Assembly: GCA_964444385.1 (NCBI GenBank)
Contig: CAYUHD010000036.1
Coordinates: forward strand, 1 to 14,872
Reading direction: 5' to 3'
DNA length: 14,872 nt
DNA from: D2472 sp964444385
GTDB lineage: Bacteria; Pseudomonadota; Gammaproteobacteria; Magnimaribacterales; D2472
Part shown: piece by piece, positions 1-5,904 of the stretch
How the letters are laid out: each line of letters opens with the position of its first letter
Position numbering within the stretch: the stretch's first letter is position 1
Notes under the pieces: model-generated
What the model was told of the DNA's origin: nothing
The model's input: the letters and a program-made list of their open reading frames with translations, nothing else
Database searches by the model: none
Made by a program: the position numbers and the translations under genes

Positions 1-337
1 CACCTCCCGCAGCGCCACCTTTCATACCAAAACATGGCCCCAAGCTTGGTTCTCTAAGGCAAACTATTGCTTTTTTACCAATATGACAAAGCCCATCTAC
101 TAGGCCAACACTTGTAGTGGTTTTACCTTCTCCTGCAGGAGTAGGAGATATTGCAGTAACTAAAATTAATTTACCGTTATTATGATCCTTGAGCTTTTCA
201 CGATTAATTGAAAGATTAACCTTACTCTTGAATTTGCCGTAATGCTCAAGATATTCATCGCTAATACCCAACTTGGCAGCTATTGTCTCAATGGTTTTTG
301 GTTCTGCTTCTCTAGCAATCTCTATATCTGTTTTCAA
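1..337 (-). CDS. fhs: Formate-tetrahydrofolate ligase (10-formyl-THF synthetase), N-terminal part, cut by window edge
   Basis: This enzyme makes 10-formyl-THF from formate, THF and ATP in the cytoplasm, feeding purine and one-carbon metabolism. About 112 residues are visible; the family is usually about 555 residues, so the rest lies beyond position 1. Reading the minus strand, the protein begins MKTDIEIAREAEPK and contains the P-loop TPAGEGKTTT (about residues 67-76) and the family stretch LREPSLGPCFGMKGGAAGG at the cut end. There is no ATG: an in-frame TGA lies just upstream, and TTG at 337 is the best start because GAGAG (344-348) lies 6 nt before it. The secreted-protein gene is 48 nt upstream on the same strand; the 48 nt hold only an AT-rich inverted repeat. 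Identity is very secure, the start fairly so. Confidence 0.93.
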   Translation of the reverse strand, partial: MKTDIEIAREAEPKTIETIAAKLGISDEYLEHYGKFKSKVNLSINREKLKDHNNGKLILVTAISPTPAGEGKTTTSVGLVDGLCHIGKKAIVCLREPSLGPCFGMKGGAAGG

Positions 338-385
338 AATAAACTCTCACATTATTGATTGAAAGCGAATGATAATATTAATTAA

Positions 386-748
386 TTATCTTTTGCAATA
401 TGTCTCGAAATTTTTTGCAAAATTTGCAGCAAGTTCTGCTAATGCCATTGCTTCTGAGAACGCTTCATCAGCAGCAACTTGATTCCCATCTTTCTCAAGA
501 GCAGAACGTTTTTTAAAAGCTTGGCCTGAGAAATAAAGATAAGCACCAGAGGTTTCACTTATCTTTTTGCAATCTTCAGGTTTCCACATCCCCCTTCTTT
601 CCATTTCTTTTTTCATATGCTCTTTTTTCTTCATCATCTCCATTTTCTTCATTGCTTTTGTAGACTTGTCACCTTTCGTTGCATGATGATCTGCAGAAAT
701 AAATAATGGTGCAGATAAAAGAAGCAATAATGATATTTTTTTATACAT
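386..748 (-). CDS. Small secreted Met/Lys-rich protein of unknown function
   Basis: I do not recognise this 120-residue protein. Residues 1-19 form a clear Sec signal peptide: K3-K4, a Leu-rich core, then a likely signal peptidase I site after ISA, giving a mature start at DHH. Residues 30-54 are dominated by Met, Lys and Glu (seven Met between 33 and 54) and should form a charged helix. Residues 60-120 look helical and Ala-rich. The only cysteines, C60 and C118, flank this domain and could form a disulphide in the periplasm. The start at 748 is supported by AAGGAGAG four nucleotides upstream (753-760), one of the best ribosome sites in this window. It lies between a tRNA and fhs, both on the same strand. 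His and Met residues could bind metal, but that is speculation. Confidence 0.75.
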   Translation of the reverse strand: MYKKISLLLLLSAPLFISADHHATKGDKSTKAMKKMEMMKKKEHMKKEMERRGMWKPEDCKKISETSGAYLYFSGQAFKKRSALEKDGNQVAADEAFSEAMALAELAANFAKNFETYCKR

Positions 749-790
749 AAAGCTCTCCTTAACTTAAAATATTAGATATAGTTTAGACTA

Positions 791-810
791 TTAAGTTATC
801 TTTAACTTAA
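791..810. promoter_or_regulatory. Perfect 8-bp inverted repeat upstream of the secreted-protein gene
   Basis: TTAAGTTA and TAACTTAA are separated by TCTT. A further copy of TTAACTTAA occurs at 759-767, next to the ribosome site of the secreted-protein gene. An operator or an mRNA hairpin is possible. The arms are AT-rich, so chance is a real alternative. The minus-strand segment between the two copies is TA-rich enough to hold a -10 element, but no single promoter stands out. Confidence 0.3.
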
Positions 811-861
811 TATCGAAGTTAATACAGTGAGCAATCCTGAGATAAAAAAAATATTCTAAAT

Positions 862-895
862 GTGAACACATGATTTGGTGTTCACCAGTGTTCAC
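862..895. repeat. Three GTGTTCAC octamers; possible tRNA terminator hairpin or protein-binding array
   Basis: GTGAACAC at 862-869 is the reverse complement of GTGTTCAC at 878-885 and 888-895. The latter two are direct repeats exactly 10 bp apart. Read from the minus strand, downstream of the tRNA, copies 878-885 and 862-869 form a perfect 8-bp stem with an 8-nt loop, followed after about 10 nt by eight T's (851-844). That could be a weak terminator for the tRNA transcript. One-turn spacing of direct repeats also fits cooperative protein binding. I cannot decide between these. Confidence 0.55.
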
Positions 896-935
896 GCTCT
901 TTAGGAACACTTAAACCTCTGAAAACCCTTTAAAA

Positions 936-1012
936 TGGTGGGCCCGGGAGGACTCGAACCTCCGACCAATGGATTATGAGTCCACTGCTCTAACCAACTG
1001 AGCTACAGGCCC
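936..1012 (-). tRNA. ileX: tRNA with CAU anticodon, best read as tRNA-Ile2 (lysidine-modified); elongator Met is the alternative
   Basis: A 77-nt cloverleaf with encoded CCA (936-938) can be folded. The acceptor GGGCCTG pairs with CGGGCCC with one U6-G67 wobble. The D-stem is GCTC/GAGC, the anticodon stem GTGGA/TCCAT, the anticodon CAT lies at 976-978, the variable loop is TGGTC, and the T-arm is GGAGG-TTCGAGT-CCTCC. Identity: a CAU anticodon can mean initiator Met, elongator Met or Ile2. The normal first pair G1-C72 argues against initiator. The pairs C4-G69 and C5-G68 are those reported as E. coli TilS determinants for Ile2, and the TGGTC variable loop also resembles E. coli Ile2, so Ile2 is favoured. 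A truncated copy of its 5' half lies at 1852-1890. The gene itself is near certain; the Ile2 assignment is moderate. Confidence 0.93.
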
Positions 1013-1039
1013 AATTTTATTAAATTGAAAAAGAATGAG

Positions 1040-1045
1040 ATTATA
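1040..1045 (-). promoter_or_regulatory. Candidate -10 element of the tRNA promoter
   Basis: On the minus strand a consensus TATAAT ends 27 nt upstream of the mature tRNA 5' end, which would give a leader of about 20 nt. No convincing -35 hexamer lies at the right distance (the segment around 1063-1072 reads AAGACTGCAG). The whole interval is AT-rich, so the hexamer could be chance. Confidence 0.35.
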
Positions 1046-1111
1046 TAAGAATTAATGATTTACTGCAGTCTTATAATTTTATATTTAAATTGAAATCGTT
1101 ATTATCTATCA

Positions 1112-1747
1112 ATGATTAATCTTACTAATGCTATTCCTTTTGCTGAAGGAGGTAATAGAAAATGCTTTGTACACCCAGAAGATAAGAATAAATGTGTAAA
1201 GGTAATAAATGCAGAATCATTTGATAAAAGAATAAATAATTTACCCTGGTATAAGCGCTTCAAAGATAACTCTGCTTTTGATGACAATCTTAAAGAAGAA
1301 AAAGGATATCTACAACATGCATTGATTAATCAAGATTCAAAAACGTGGAAGCACATTGCTAAATGGTATGGAATTGTTGAAACAACCATTGGTCCTGGTG
1401 CTGTGACAGAGTTAATTAGAAATAATGGTGAGATTGCCATTACTCTTGAGCAATACTTATTTAAAGATGGGTTAACTCCTGAAGCTAAATTAGCGATTAA
1501 AAATTTTCATGATTGGTTGCGAGAGACCCTAGTCCTAACCAAAAACTTAATTCCTCATAATTTAGTTCTTAAGATAGATAATGGAGAAATTATCATAAAA
1601 ATTATTGACGGTCTTGGATCTAAATCATTTATACCGCTGCCCAATAAAAGTAATTTTTTTGCTAAACAATATGTTGAAAGAAGGATTCAGTTAATGTGGT
1701 CGAGAATCAATTGGGATCTTTCAGGACGCAAAGGCAACTGGAAGTAA
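1112..1747 (+). CDS. yrbL: YrbL family (PhoP regulatory network) kinase-like protein
   Basis: The 211-residue length matches E. coli YrbL (about 210). The N-terminus has the family pattern: a Gly-containing loop AEGGNRKCF (11-19), then HPEDKNKCVK, where K30 occupies the kinase-type invariant lysine position. Later come WYGIVET (85-91), N150 in a stretch equivalent to the YrbL KPQN motif (here IPHN, so the lysine is replaced by Ile) and D166 in DGLG, like a DFG metal-binding Asp. These suggest a protein-kinase-like fold. In E. coli the gene is known as a PhoP-regulated gene; its substrate is not established. The ATG at 1112 fits the family N-terminus but has no Shine-Dalgarno. It runs opposite to the flanking genes and sits between a tRNA and a tRNA fragment, which suggests acquisition. 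A weak hairpin terminator follows. Confidence 0.82.
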   Translation: MINLTNAIPFAEGGNRKCFVHPEDKNKCVKVINAESFDKRINNLPWYKRFKDNSAFDDNLKEEKGYLQHALINQDSKTWKHIAKWYGIVETTIGPGAVTELIRNNGEIAITLEQYLFKDGLTPEAKLAIKNFHDWLRETLVLTKNLIPHNLVLKIDNGEIIIKIIDGLGSKSFIPLPNKSNFFAKQYVERRIQLMWSRINWDLSGRKGNWK

Positions 1748-1772
1748 TCAGAAAATTGATTTCTTCAGTATT

Positions 1773-1795
1773 GGAGATTGCCAATCTTCATTTTT
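1773..1795 (+). terminator. Weak intrinsic terminator after the yrbL-like gene
   Basis: GGAGATT and AATCTTC form a 7-bp stem (one G-U pair) with loop GCC, followed by ATTTTT. It lies 26 nt past the stop codon. The stem is short and AU-rich, so termination would be inefficient. The opposite strand has no T-run after the stem, so it would not serve rpoD. Confidence 0.4.
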
Positions 1796-1851
1796 AAAGA
1801 ATACTTTAGATATAAGTTTTATAAAGGATAAAAAGAAATAAGAGCGAAGTT

Positions 1852-1890
1852 TTATGAGTCCACTGCTATAACCAACTTAGCTAAGGGCCC
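1852..1890 (-). pseudogene. Truncated tRNA: 5' half of a CAU tRNA ending in the anticodon loop
   Basis: Read on the minus strand, it starts with GGGCCCT (acceptor), then TA, a D-arm with stem GCTA/TAGC, the 5' anticodon strand and loop with CAT, and stops matching just after the anticodon. It differs from the complete tRNA at four positions: two in the acceptor (6 and 7) and two in the D-stem. The D-stem changes are compensatory, C13-G22 becoming A13-U22, so the piece descends from a tRNA that kept its structure rather than from random decay. No matching 3' half follows. It begins 5 nt after the rpoD stop, so rpoD read-through RNA would carry it. Confidence 0.8.
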
Positions 1891-1895
1891 AAAAA

Positions 1896-3698
1896 CTATT
1901 CGTCTAAGAAATTTTTCAGATGACTTGATCTTGAAGGATGCCTTAACTTTCTTAAAGCTTTGGCTTCTATTTGACGAATCCTTTCTCTGGTTACATCAAA
2001 TTGTTTACCAACTTCTTCTAGGGTGTGATCTGTATTCATACCAATGCCAAATCGCATTCTTAAGACCTTTGCTTCTCTAGCGGTTAATGATGAAAGAACG
2101 TCATCTGTTGCAAAATGCAGACTACCCTCAGTTGCATTCTTTAATGGAGAATGAATAACAGTATCTTCAATAAAGTCTCCTAAGTTAGAATCCTCATCAT
2201 CTCCAATCGGTGTCTCCATTGAAATTGGCTCTTTAGCTATTTTGAGAACTTTTCTAACCTTATCTTCGGGCATATCTAGCTCCTGACTTAACTCTTCAGG
2301 AGTAGGTTCTCTACCCATATCTTGCATCATCTGTCGAGAAACTCTATTGAGTTTATTAATAGTTTCTATCATATGAACCGGGATTCTAATTGTTCTTGCT
2401 TGGTCAGCGATAGATCTTGTGATTGCCTGTCTAATCCACCAGGTAGCATAAGTGGAAAACTTATAACCCCTTCTATACTCAAATTTATCAACAGCTTTCA
2501 TTAGTCCAATGTTGCCTTCTTGAATTAAATCTAAAAACTGCAAGCCTCTGTTTGTATATTTTTTTGCAATTGAGATGACTAGCCTTAAGTTAGCTTCAAC
2601 CATATCCTTTTTAGCTCGTCTCATTTTTGTTTCGCCCATAGACATAGCGCGATTAATCTCTTTTATATCTTTGACGCTTAGACCCACTCTTTCCTCAATA
2701 GCTTTGATGGCTTTTTGTGCAATCACAACATCTGGTTTGATGTGCTCTAAAGATTTTTTTGAGTACTTTTTATTGCTCATCAAAGAGTCAACCCACTTAA
2801 TTTTATTGATATTGTCTTTGTACATTGCAATAAAATCTTTTCTAGGGATTCTTGCTGATTTTACAAATAGAAACTGGATTCTTTTTTCATGCAATCGAAT
2901 CTCAGCCAAATCACTGCGAGCAAAGAAAGCCAAATCTTCAAACATTTTTGGTGAAAACTTCAGAAATTGAAAGATTAGCCCAAGTTTTGTGAATTCCGCT
3001 TTAGCTTCTTTAGAATTTCTTCCCTTTTTATCAACAACTTTATAAGTTTTATTAAATTGACGCTTTAAATTCGTCATGCGCCTTTGAACCTCAACTAAAT
3101 CAGGTCCATTATCAACCTCTTCATCACTTTCTTCTAATTGCTTAGCTTTTTCACTTCCTGGTCCAGCTGAAGGAACTTCTTCCATCTCCTCAAGAAAGCC
3201 TGTTAATAATTCACTAAGCTTTTTTTCTTCAACTTTTACTTGCTCATAAAAATTAATAATATGATCCACGATGCCAGGATAATGTACGCTTGCATCAAGT
3301 AGGTCACGCATGCCTTCCTCAATACGTTTCGCAATTTCAATCTCGCCTTCTCGAGTGAGCAAATCAACTGTCCCCATTTCACGCATATACATTCTTACAG
3401 GATCAGTTGTACGACCTGTTTCATTTTCAACAGCAGCCAAAGCCTCAGCGGCTTGTTCAAGAGCAATATCATCTTCATCTGATGATTCAGAAAGCATTAA
3501 TGTATCCGCATCAGGCGCAGTCTCATGAACCTGAAGACCCAGGTCATTGATCATGCCAATGATTTCATCAACCTGATCGGGATCAGAAATATCCTCTGGA
3601 AGATGATCGTTTACGTCTGCATATGTTAAGTAGCCCTGCTCGCGACCTTTCTCAATTAACTCTGCAATTCTTGATCCTTGTTTTCTTAACTTATCCAC
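1896..3698 (-). CDS. rpoD: RNA polymerase sigma factor RpoD (sigma-70)
   Basis: This is the primary sigma factor, directing RNA polymerase to -10/-35 promoters. Of 600 residues (E. coli 613), region 1.1 is at the N-terminus (GYLTYADVNDHLPEDI, 22-37) and region 1.2 near 98-127 (TDPVRMYMREMG). An acidic non-conserved insert spans about 130-345. Region 2 covers about 365-440, including NLRLVISIAKKYTNRG and the -10 recognition and melting stretch FSTYATWWIRQAITR. Region 3 runs to about 520. The region 4.2 helix-turn-helix is near 559-590 (TLEEVGKQFDVTRERIRQIE). The start is GTG at 3698, with AGAGG 6 nt upstream. It lies 52 nt after dnaG, the largest gap in its cluster. A poor promoter candidate sits there (TTGAAA 3749-3754, TATAGT 3723-3728, spacer 20). 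I see no intrinsic terminator after the gene; a tRNA fragment follows directly. Confidence 0.98.
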   Translation of the reverse strand: MDKLRKQGSRIAELIEKGREQGYLTYADVNDHLPEDISDPDQVDEIIGMINDLGLQVHETAPDADTLMLSESSDEDDIALEQAAEALAAVENETGRTTDPVRMYMREMGTVDLLTREGEIEIAKRIEEGMRDLLDASVHYPGIVDHIINFYEQVKVEEKKLSELLTGFLEEMEEVPSAGPGSEKAKQLEESDEEVDNGPDLVEVQRRMTNLKRQFNKTYKVVDKKGRNSKEAKAEFTKLGLIFQFLKFSPKMFEDLAFFARSDLAEIRLHEKRIQFLFVKSARIPRKDFIAMYKDNINKIKWVDSLMSNKKYSKKSLEHIKPDVVIAQKAIKAIEERVGLSVKDIKEINRAMSMGETKMRRAKKDMVEANLRLVISIAKKYTNRGLQFLDLIQEGNIGLMKAVDKFEYRRGYKFSTYATWWIRQAITRSIADQARTIRIPVHMIETINKLNRVSRQMMQDMGREPTPEELSQELDMPEDKVRKVLKIAKEPISMETPIGDDEDSNLGDFIEDTVIHSPLKNATEGSLHFATDDVLSSLTAREAKVLRMRFGIGMNTDHTLEEVGKQFDVTRERIRQIEAKALRKLRHPSRSSHLKNFLDE

Positions 3699-3750
3699 TC
3701 GATGCCTCTTTCTAAAACGTTCACTATATGTGATGCCAAATTTGATTTTT

Positions 3751-5511
3751 TCAATCTTGTTTTGAACTTAATTCTTTTAACCAATTTCGATCATCGTCAG
3801 TAATTTCTTGCTTTTTTAAGATAATTTGCTGTAAATCTCTTCTTTCTACTTGCGTAATCGATCTGATATTATACTTGTCTTTGAGGATTTGCTCTCTATC
3901 TTTTTGATTTTTTAATAGAATATCCACGCAGTCATTTACAAGATTTAGTGCGTTTTTCTCTGATAATTCGAGCCCAGCTACCACAGCTTCTGAAAAATAC
4001 CCCTTAATTTGATCTGATTCTAGGTTTTCAATGACCCTTGATGGCTTGATATCAGGTGTTTGCTTATACAAATCAAGAATCACAAATAAAAAGTTAAATT
4101 TAGAATCATTTTTTAACTCATCAAAAACAGATTGATAGGCAATTGCTGGAAAACTTAGCAATGCGCTAAAGATATTGATGACAGCTTTTACTCTTACAGG
4201 TGCGCTAGAGCTTGATCTGATCATCTGATCAGATTCAGACCTCAGAGAATCTCTGGCTTGAGGTACATCCATAGCTTTGATATCCATACCGCATAATTTT
4301 GAAACCTCATTAACATAAACCTCTTTAATCACAGCATTATTTATCTTATTTATTACAGGAATGGCAAAAGCTGCTGCTTGTGCACGACCTTCCAATGTTT
4401 CTAAATTAAATTCTTTTACCTTTGATAAAAAATAAGATGAAAGAGAAATCGACTCATCTAAAAGTTTTTGAAAGGCTTTTAATCCATGCTCATTAATATA
4501 TGAATCTGGATCATGACCTTGTTCAAAAAATATAAAATGAATATTGATATCTTCTCTAATAATTGGAAAGGTATTTTCAACTCCTTTCCAAGCAGCTTTC
4601 TTGCCAGCTAAATCTCCATCAAATGCAAAAAATATCTTTTTTGTATAACGCATGATCTTAGCGACATGGTTTGGCGTAATAGCTGTTCCAAGTGTTGCAA
4701 CTGCATTTCTAACTCCATGCTCATAGAGACCTATTACATCCATATATCCCTCTACAACAATTAAAGAAGCTATATTCTTTTCTGCCTCTTTTACCTCATA
4801 TAAACCAAATAGTTCATTTGATTTATTAAAAAAAGGAGTCTCTGGAGAATTTAAATACTTTGGCTCTCCCTCATCTATGATCCTTCCACCCATAGCAATG
4901 AAATCACCTTTAATATTTCGAATTGGGAAAATTACTCTGCCTCTAAAGCGATCATAAAATCGATTATCTTTTTTGCTAAAAAGTCCAGATTCATTTAACT
5001 CTTTGCTCGAAGTATTAGATCTAAAATGATTAAAAAGAGCGTCCCACTTATCTTGTGCATATCCAATATTAAATTTCTTTGCTGTAGATCCAGTAATTTT
5101 TCTATCTTTAAGATACTGAACTGCTTTGGGAGAAATGTTTTCATTCAGATTTGATTGATAAAATTTTACAGCCTTCTCAACCAAACCACTTGGCTTTGAT
5201 TTCTCAGGTTTAGTGTTTTCGTATGGAACTGTAATACCCGCTGAACTGGCAAGAGTTTCAATAGCATCAACAAATTCTAAATTTTCATAACGTCTTAAAA
5301 AATGAATGGCATTACCAGATTCTTGGCAAACAAAACAATAAAAAAACTGCTTATCTTGATTAACGGCCATGGATGGATTCGAATCATCATGAAATGGACA
5401 AAGGCACCAAAAATTTGAACCCTTCTTGTTTAATTGCAAACGTCGACTAACAACCTCAACTATATCCGTTTGGTCTAATAACTGATCAATAAAACTAGCT
5501 GGAATTGACAT
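3751..5511 (-). CDS. dnaG: DNA primase DnaG
   Basis: Primase lays RNA primers for leading- and lagging-strand synthesis with the replicative helicase DnaB. The 586 residues show the expected order. The N-terminal zinc-binding domain has C38, H41, C59 and C62 (CPFH and CFVC). The polymerase core includes the basic stretch RFYDRFRGRVIFPI (184-197). The TOPRIM fold has the acidic motifs VEGYMDV (253-259, E254) and FDGDLAG (297-303). The C-terminal 150 or so residues are divergent and correspond to the helicase-binding domain. The first 16 nt of the gene overlap ruvX plus its stop, a 17-nt overlap that implies translational coupling. rpoD follows downstream, as in the classic macromolecular synthesis operon, but rpsU is not upstream here. 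Confidence 0.98.
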   Translation of the reverse strand: MSIPASFIDQLLDQTDIVEVVSRRLQLNKKGSNFWCLCPFHDDSNPSMAVNQDKQFFYCFVCQESGNAIHFLRRYENLEFVDAIETLASSAGITVPYENTKPEKSKPSGLVEKAVKFYQSNLNENISPKAVQYLKDRKITGSTAKKFNIGYAQDKWDALFNHFRSNTSSKELNESGLFSKKDNRFYDRFRGRVIFPIRNIKGDFIAMGGRIIDEGEPKYLNSPETPFFNKSNELFGLYEVKEAEKNIASLIVVEGYMDVIGLYEHGVRNAVATLGTAITPNHVAKIMRYTKKIFFAFDGDLAGKKAAWKGVENTFPIIREDINIHFIFFEQGHDPDSYINEHGLKAFQKLLDESISLSSYFLSKVKEFNLETLEGRAQAAAFAIPVINKINNAVIKEVYVNEVSKLCGMDIKAMDVPQARDSLRSESDQMIRSSSSAPVRVKAVINIFSALLSFPAIAYQSVFDELKNDSKFNFLFVILDLYKQTPDIKPSRVIENLESDQIKGYFSEAVVAGLELSEKNALNLVNDCVDILLKNQKDREQILKDKYNIRSITQVERRDLQQIILKKQEITDDDRNWLKELSSKQD

Positions 5512-5902
5512 GGTGCTCCATCCAATTATCTAAAAATATTTTAGCTGCCAAATCGTCAATGCGATCATTTTTTAAATCTACAGTCATCAATTGCTTTGCT
5601 TCAAACGAGGTTAATCTTTCATCAACTAATTCACAGGGGATATTACTAATCCTCTCCAATTTCTTAAAGAATGGATCAACTTTTTGCATCATATCACTGG
5701 GTGTCCCATCCATGTTTAAAGGCTTGCCAACAAGCAATTGATCAGGCTTCCACTCATCAATGAGGCTAGAAATAGTATTCCAAATCTCTTTGCCTTCATA
5801 GGCAACATTTAGCACAGTTAATGGAGAGGATGTCTTAGTAATTGTTTGTCCCACAGCGACACCAATATGTTGAGTTCCAAAATCAAAGGCTAAAATCTGC
5901 AT
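5495..5902 (-). CDS. ruvX: RuvX/YqgF family nuclease (putative Holliday junction resolvase, pre-16S rRNA processing)
   Basis: The protein has 135 residues, typical for the family, with an RNase H-like fold. Motifs: D7 in the first strand (FDFGTQHIGVAVG, 6-18), LLVGKPLNMDGT (56-67), VDERLTS (93-99) and an Asp pair in RIDDLAA (114-120). D7, E95 and D116 or D117 are the likely metal-binding acidic residues. E. coli YqgF has been linked both to Holliday junction resolution and to 5'-end maturation of 16S rRNA; the sequence does not say which applies. It starts 2 nt after the tonB-like stop. The gene usually directly upstream in gammaproteobacteria, yqgE (algH), is absent from this position. Confidence 0.94.
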   Translation of the reverse strand: MQILAFDFGTQHIGVAVGQTITKTSSPLTVLNVAYEGKEIWNTISSLIDEWKPDQLLVGKPLNMDGTPSDMMQKVDPFFKKLERISNIPCELVDERLTSFEAKQLMTVDLKNDRIDDLAAKIFLDNWMEHHVNSS

Positions 5903-5904
5903 TG

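Larger units (their letters stand above)
974..1892. mobile_element. Putative small insertion at a tRNA gene, bounded by a 41-bp imperfect direct repeat
   Basis: Positions 974-1014 (anticodon loop to 5' end of the tRNA) and 1852-1892 match at 37 of 41 positions in the same orientation, with the first 16 bp from the anticodon loop identical. Between them lies one gene (yrbL-like, plus strand) opposed to all its neighbours. This is the geometry of a site-specific insertion with crossover in the anticodon loop: one junction keeps a whole tRNA and the other keeps a displaced 5' half. No integrase remains, so it would be a decayed or non-autonomous element. Degradation of a tandem tRNA duplication is the main alternative. 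Confidence 0.4.

Noticed and set aside
371..390. Inverted repeat GATAAT/ATTATC between the secreted-protein gene and fhs, considered as a terminator
   Set aside because: The stem is entirely A-T except for its end pair, the loop is long and no T-run follows; chance in AT-rich DNA is likely.
2575..2970. 131-residue open frame on the plus strand inside rpoD
   Set aside because: It lies fully antisense to conserved sigma-70 coding sequence, has no ribosome site and has no recognisable domain.
5505..5741. 78-residue plus-strand frame opposite ruvX
   Set aside because: It is antisense to the ruvX coding sequence; composition follows the complementary gene.
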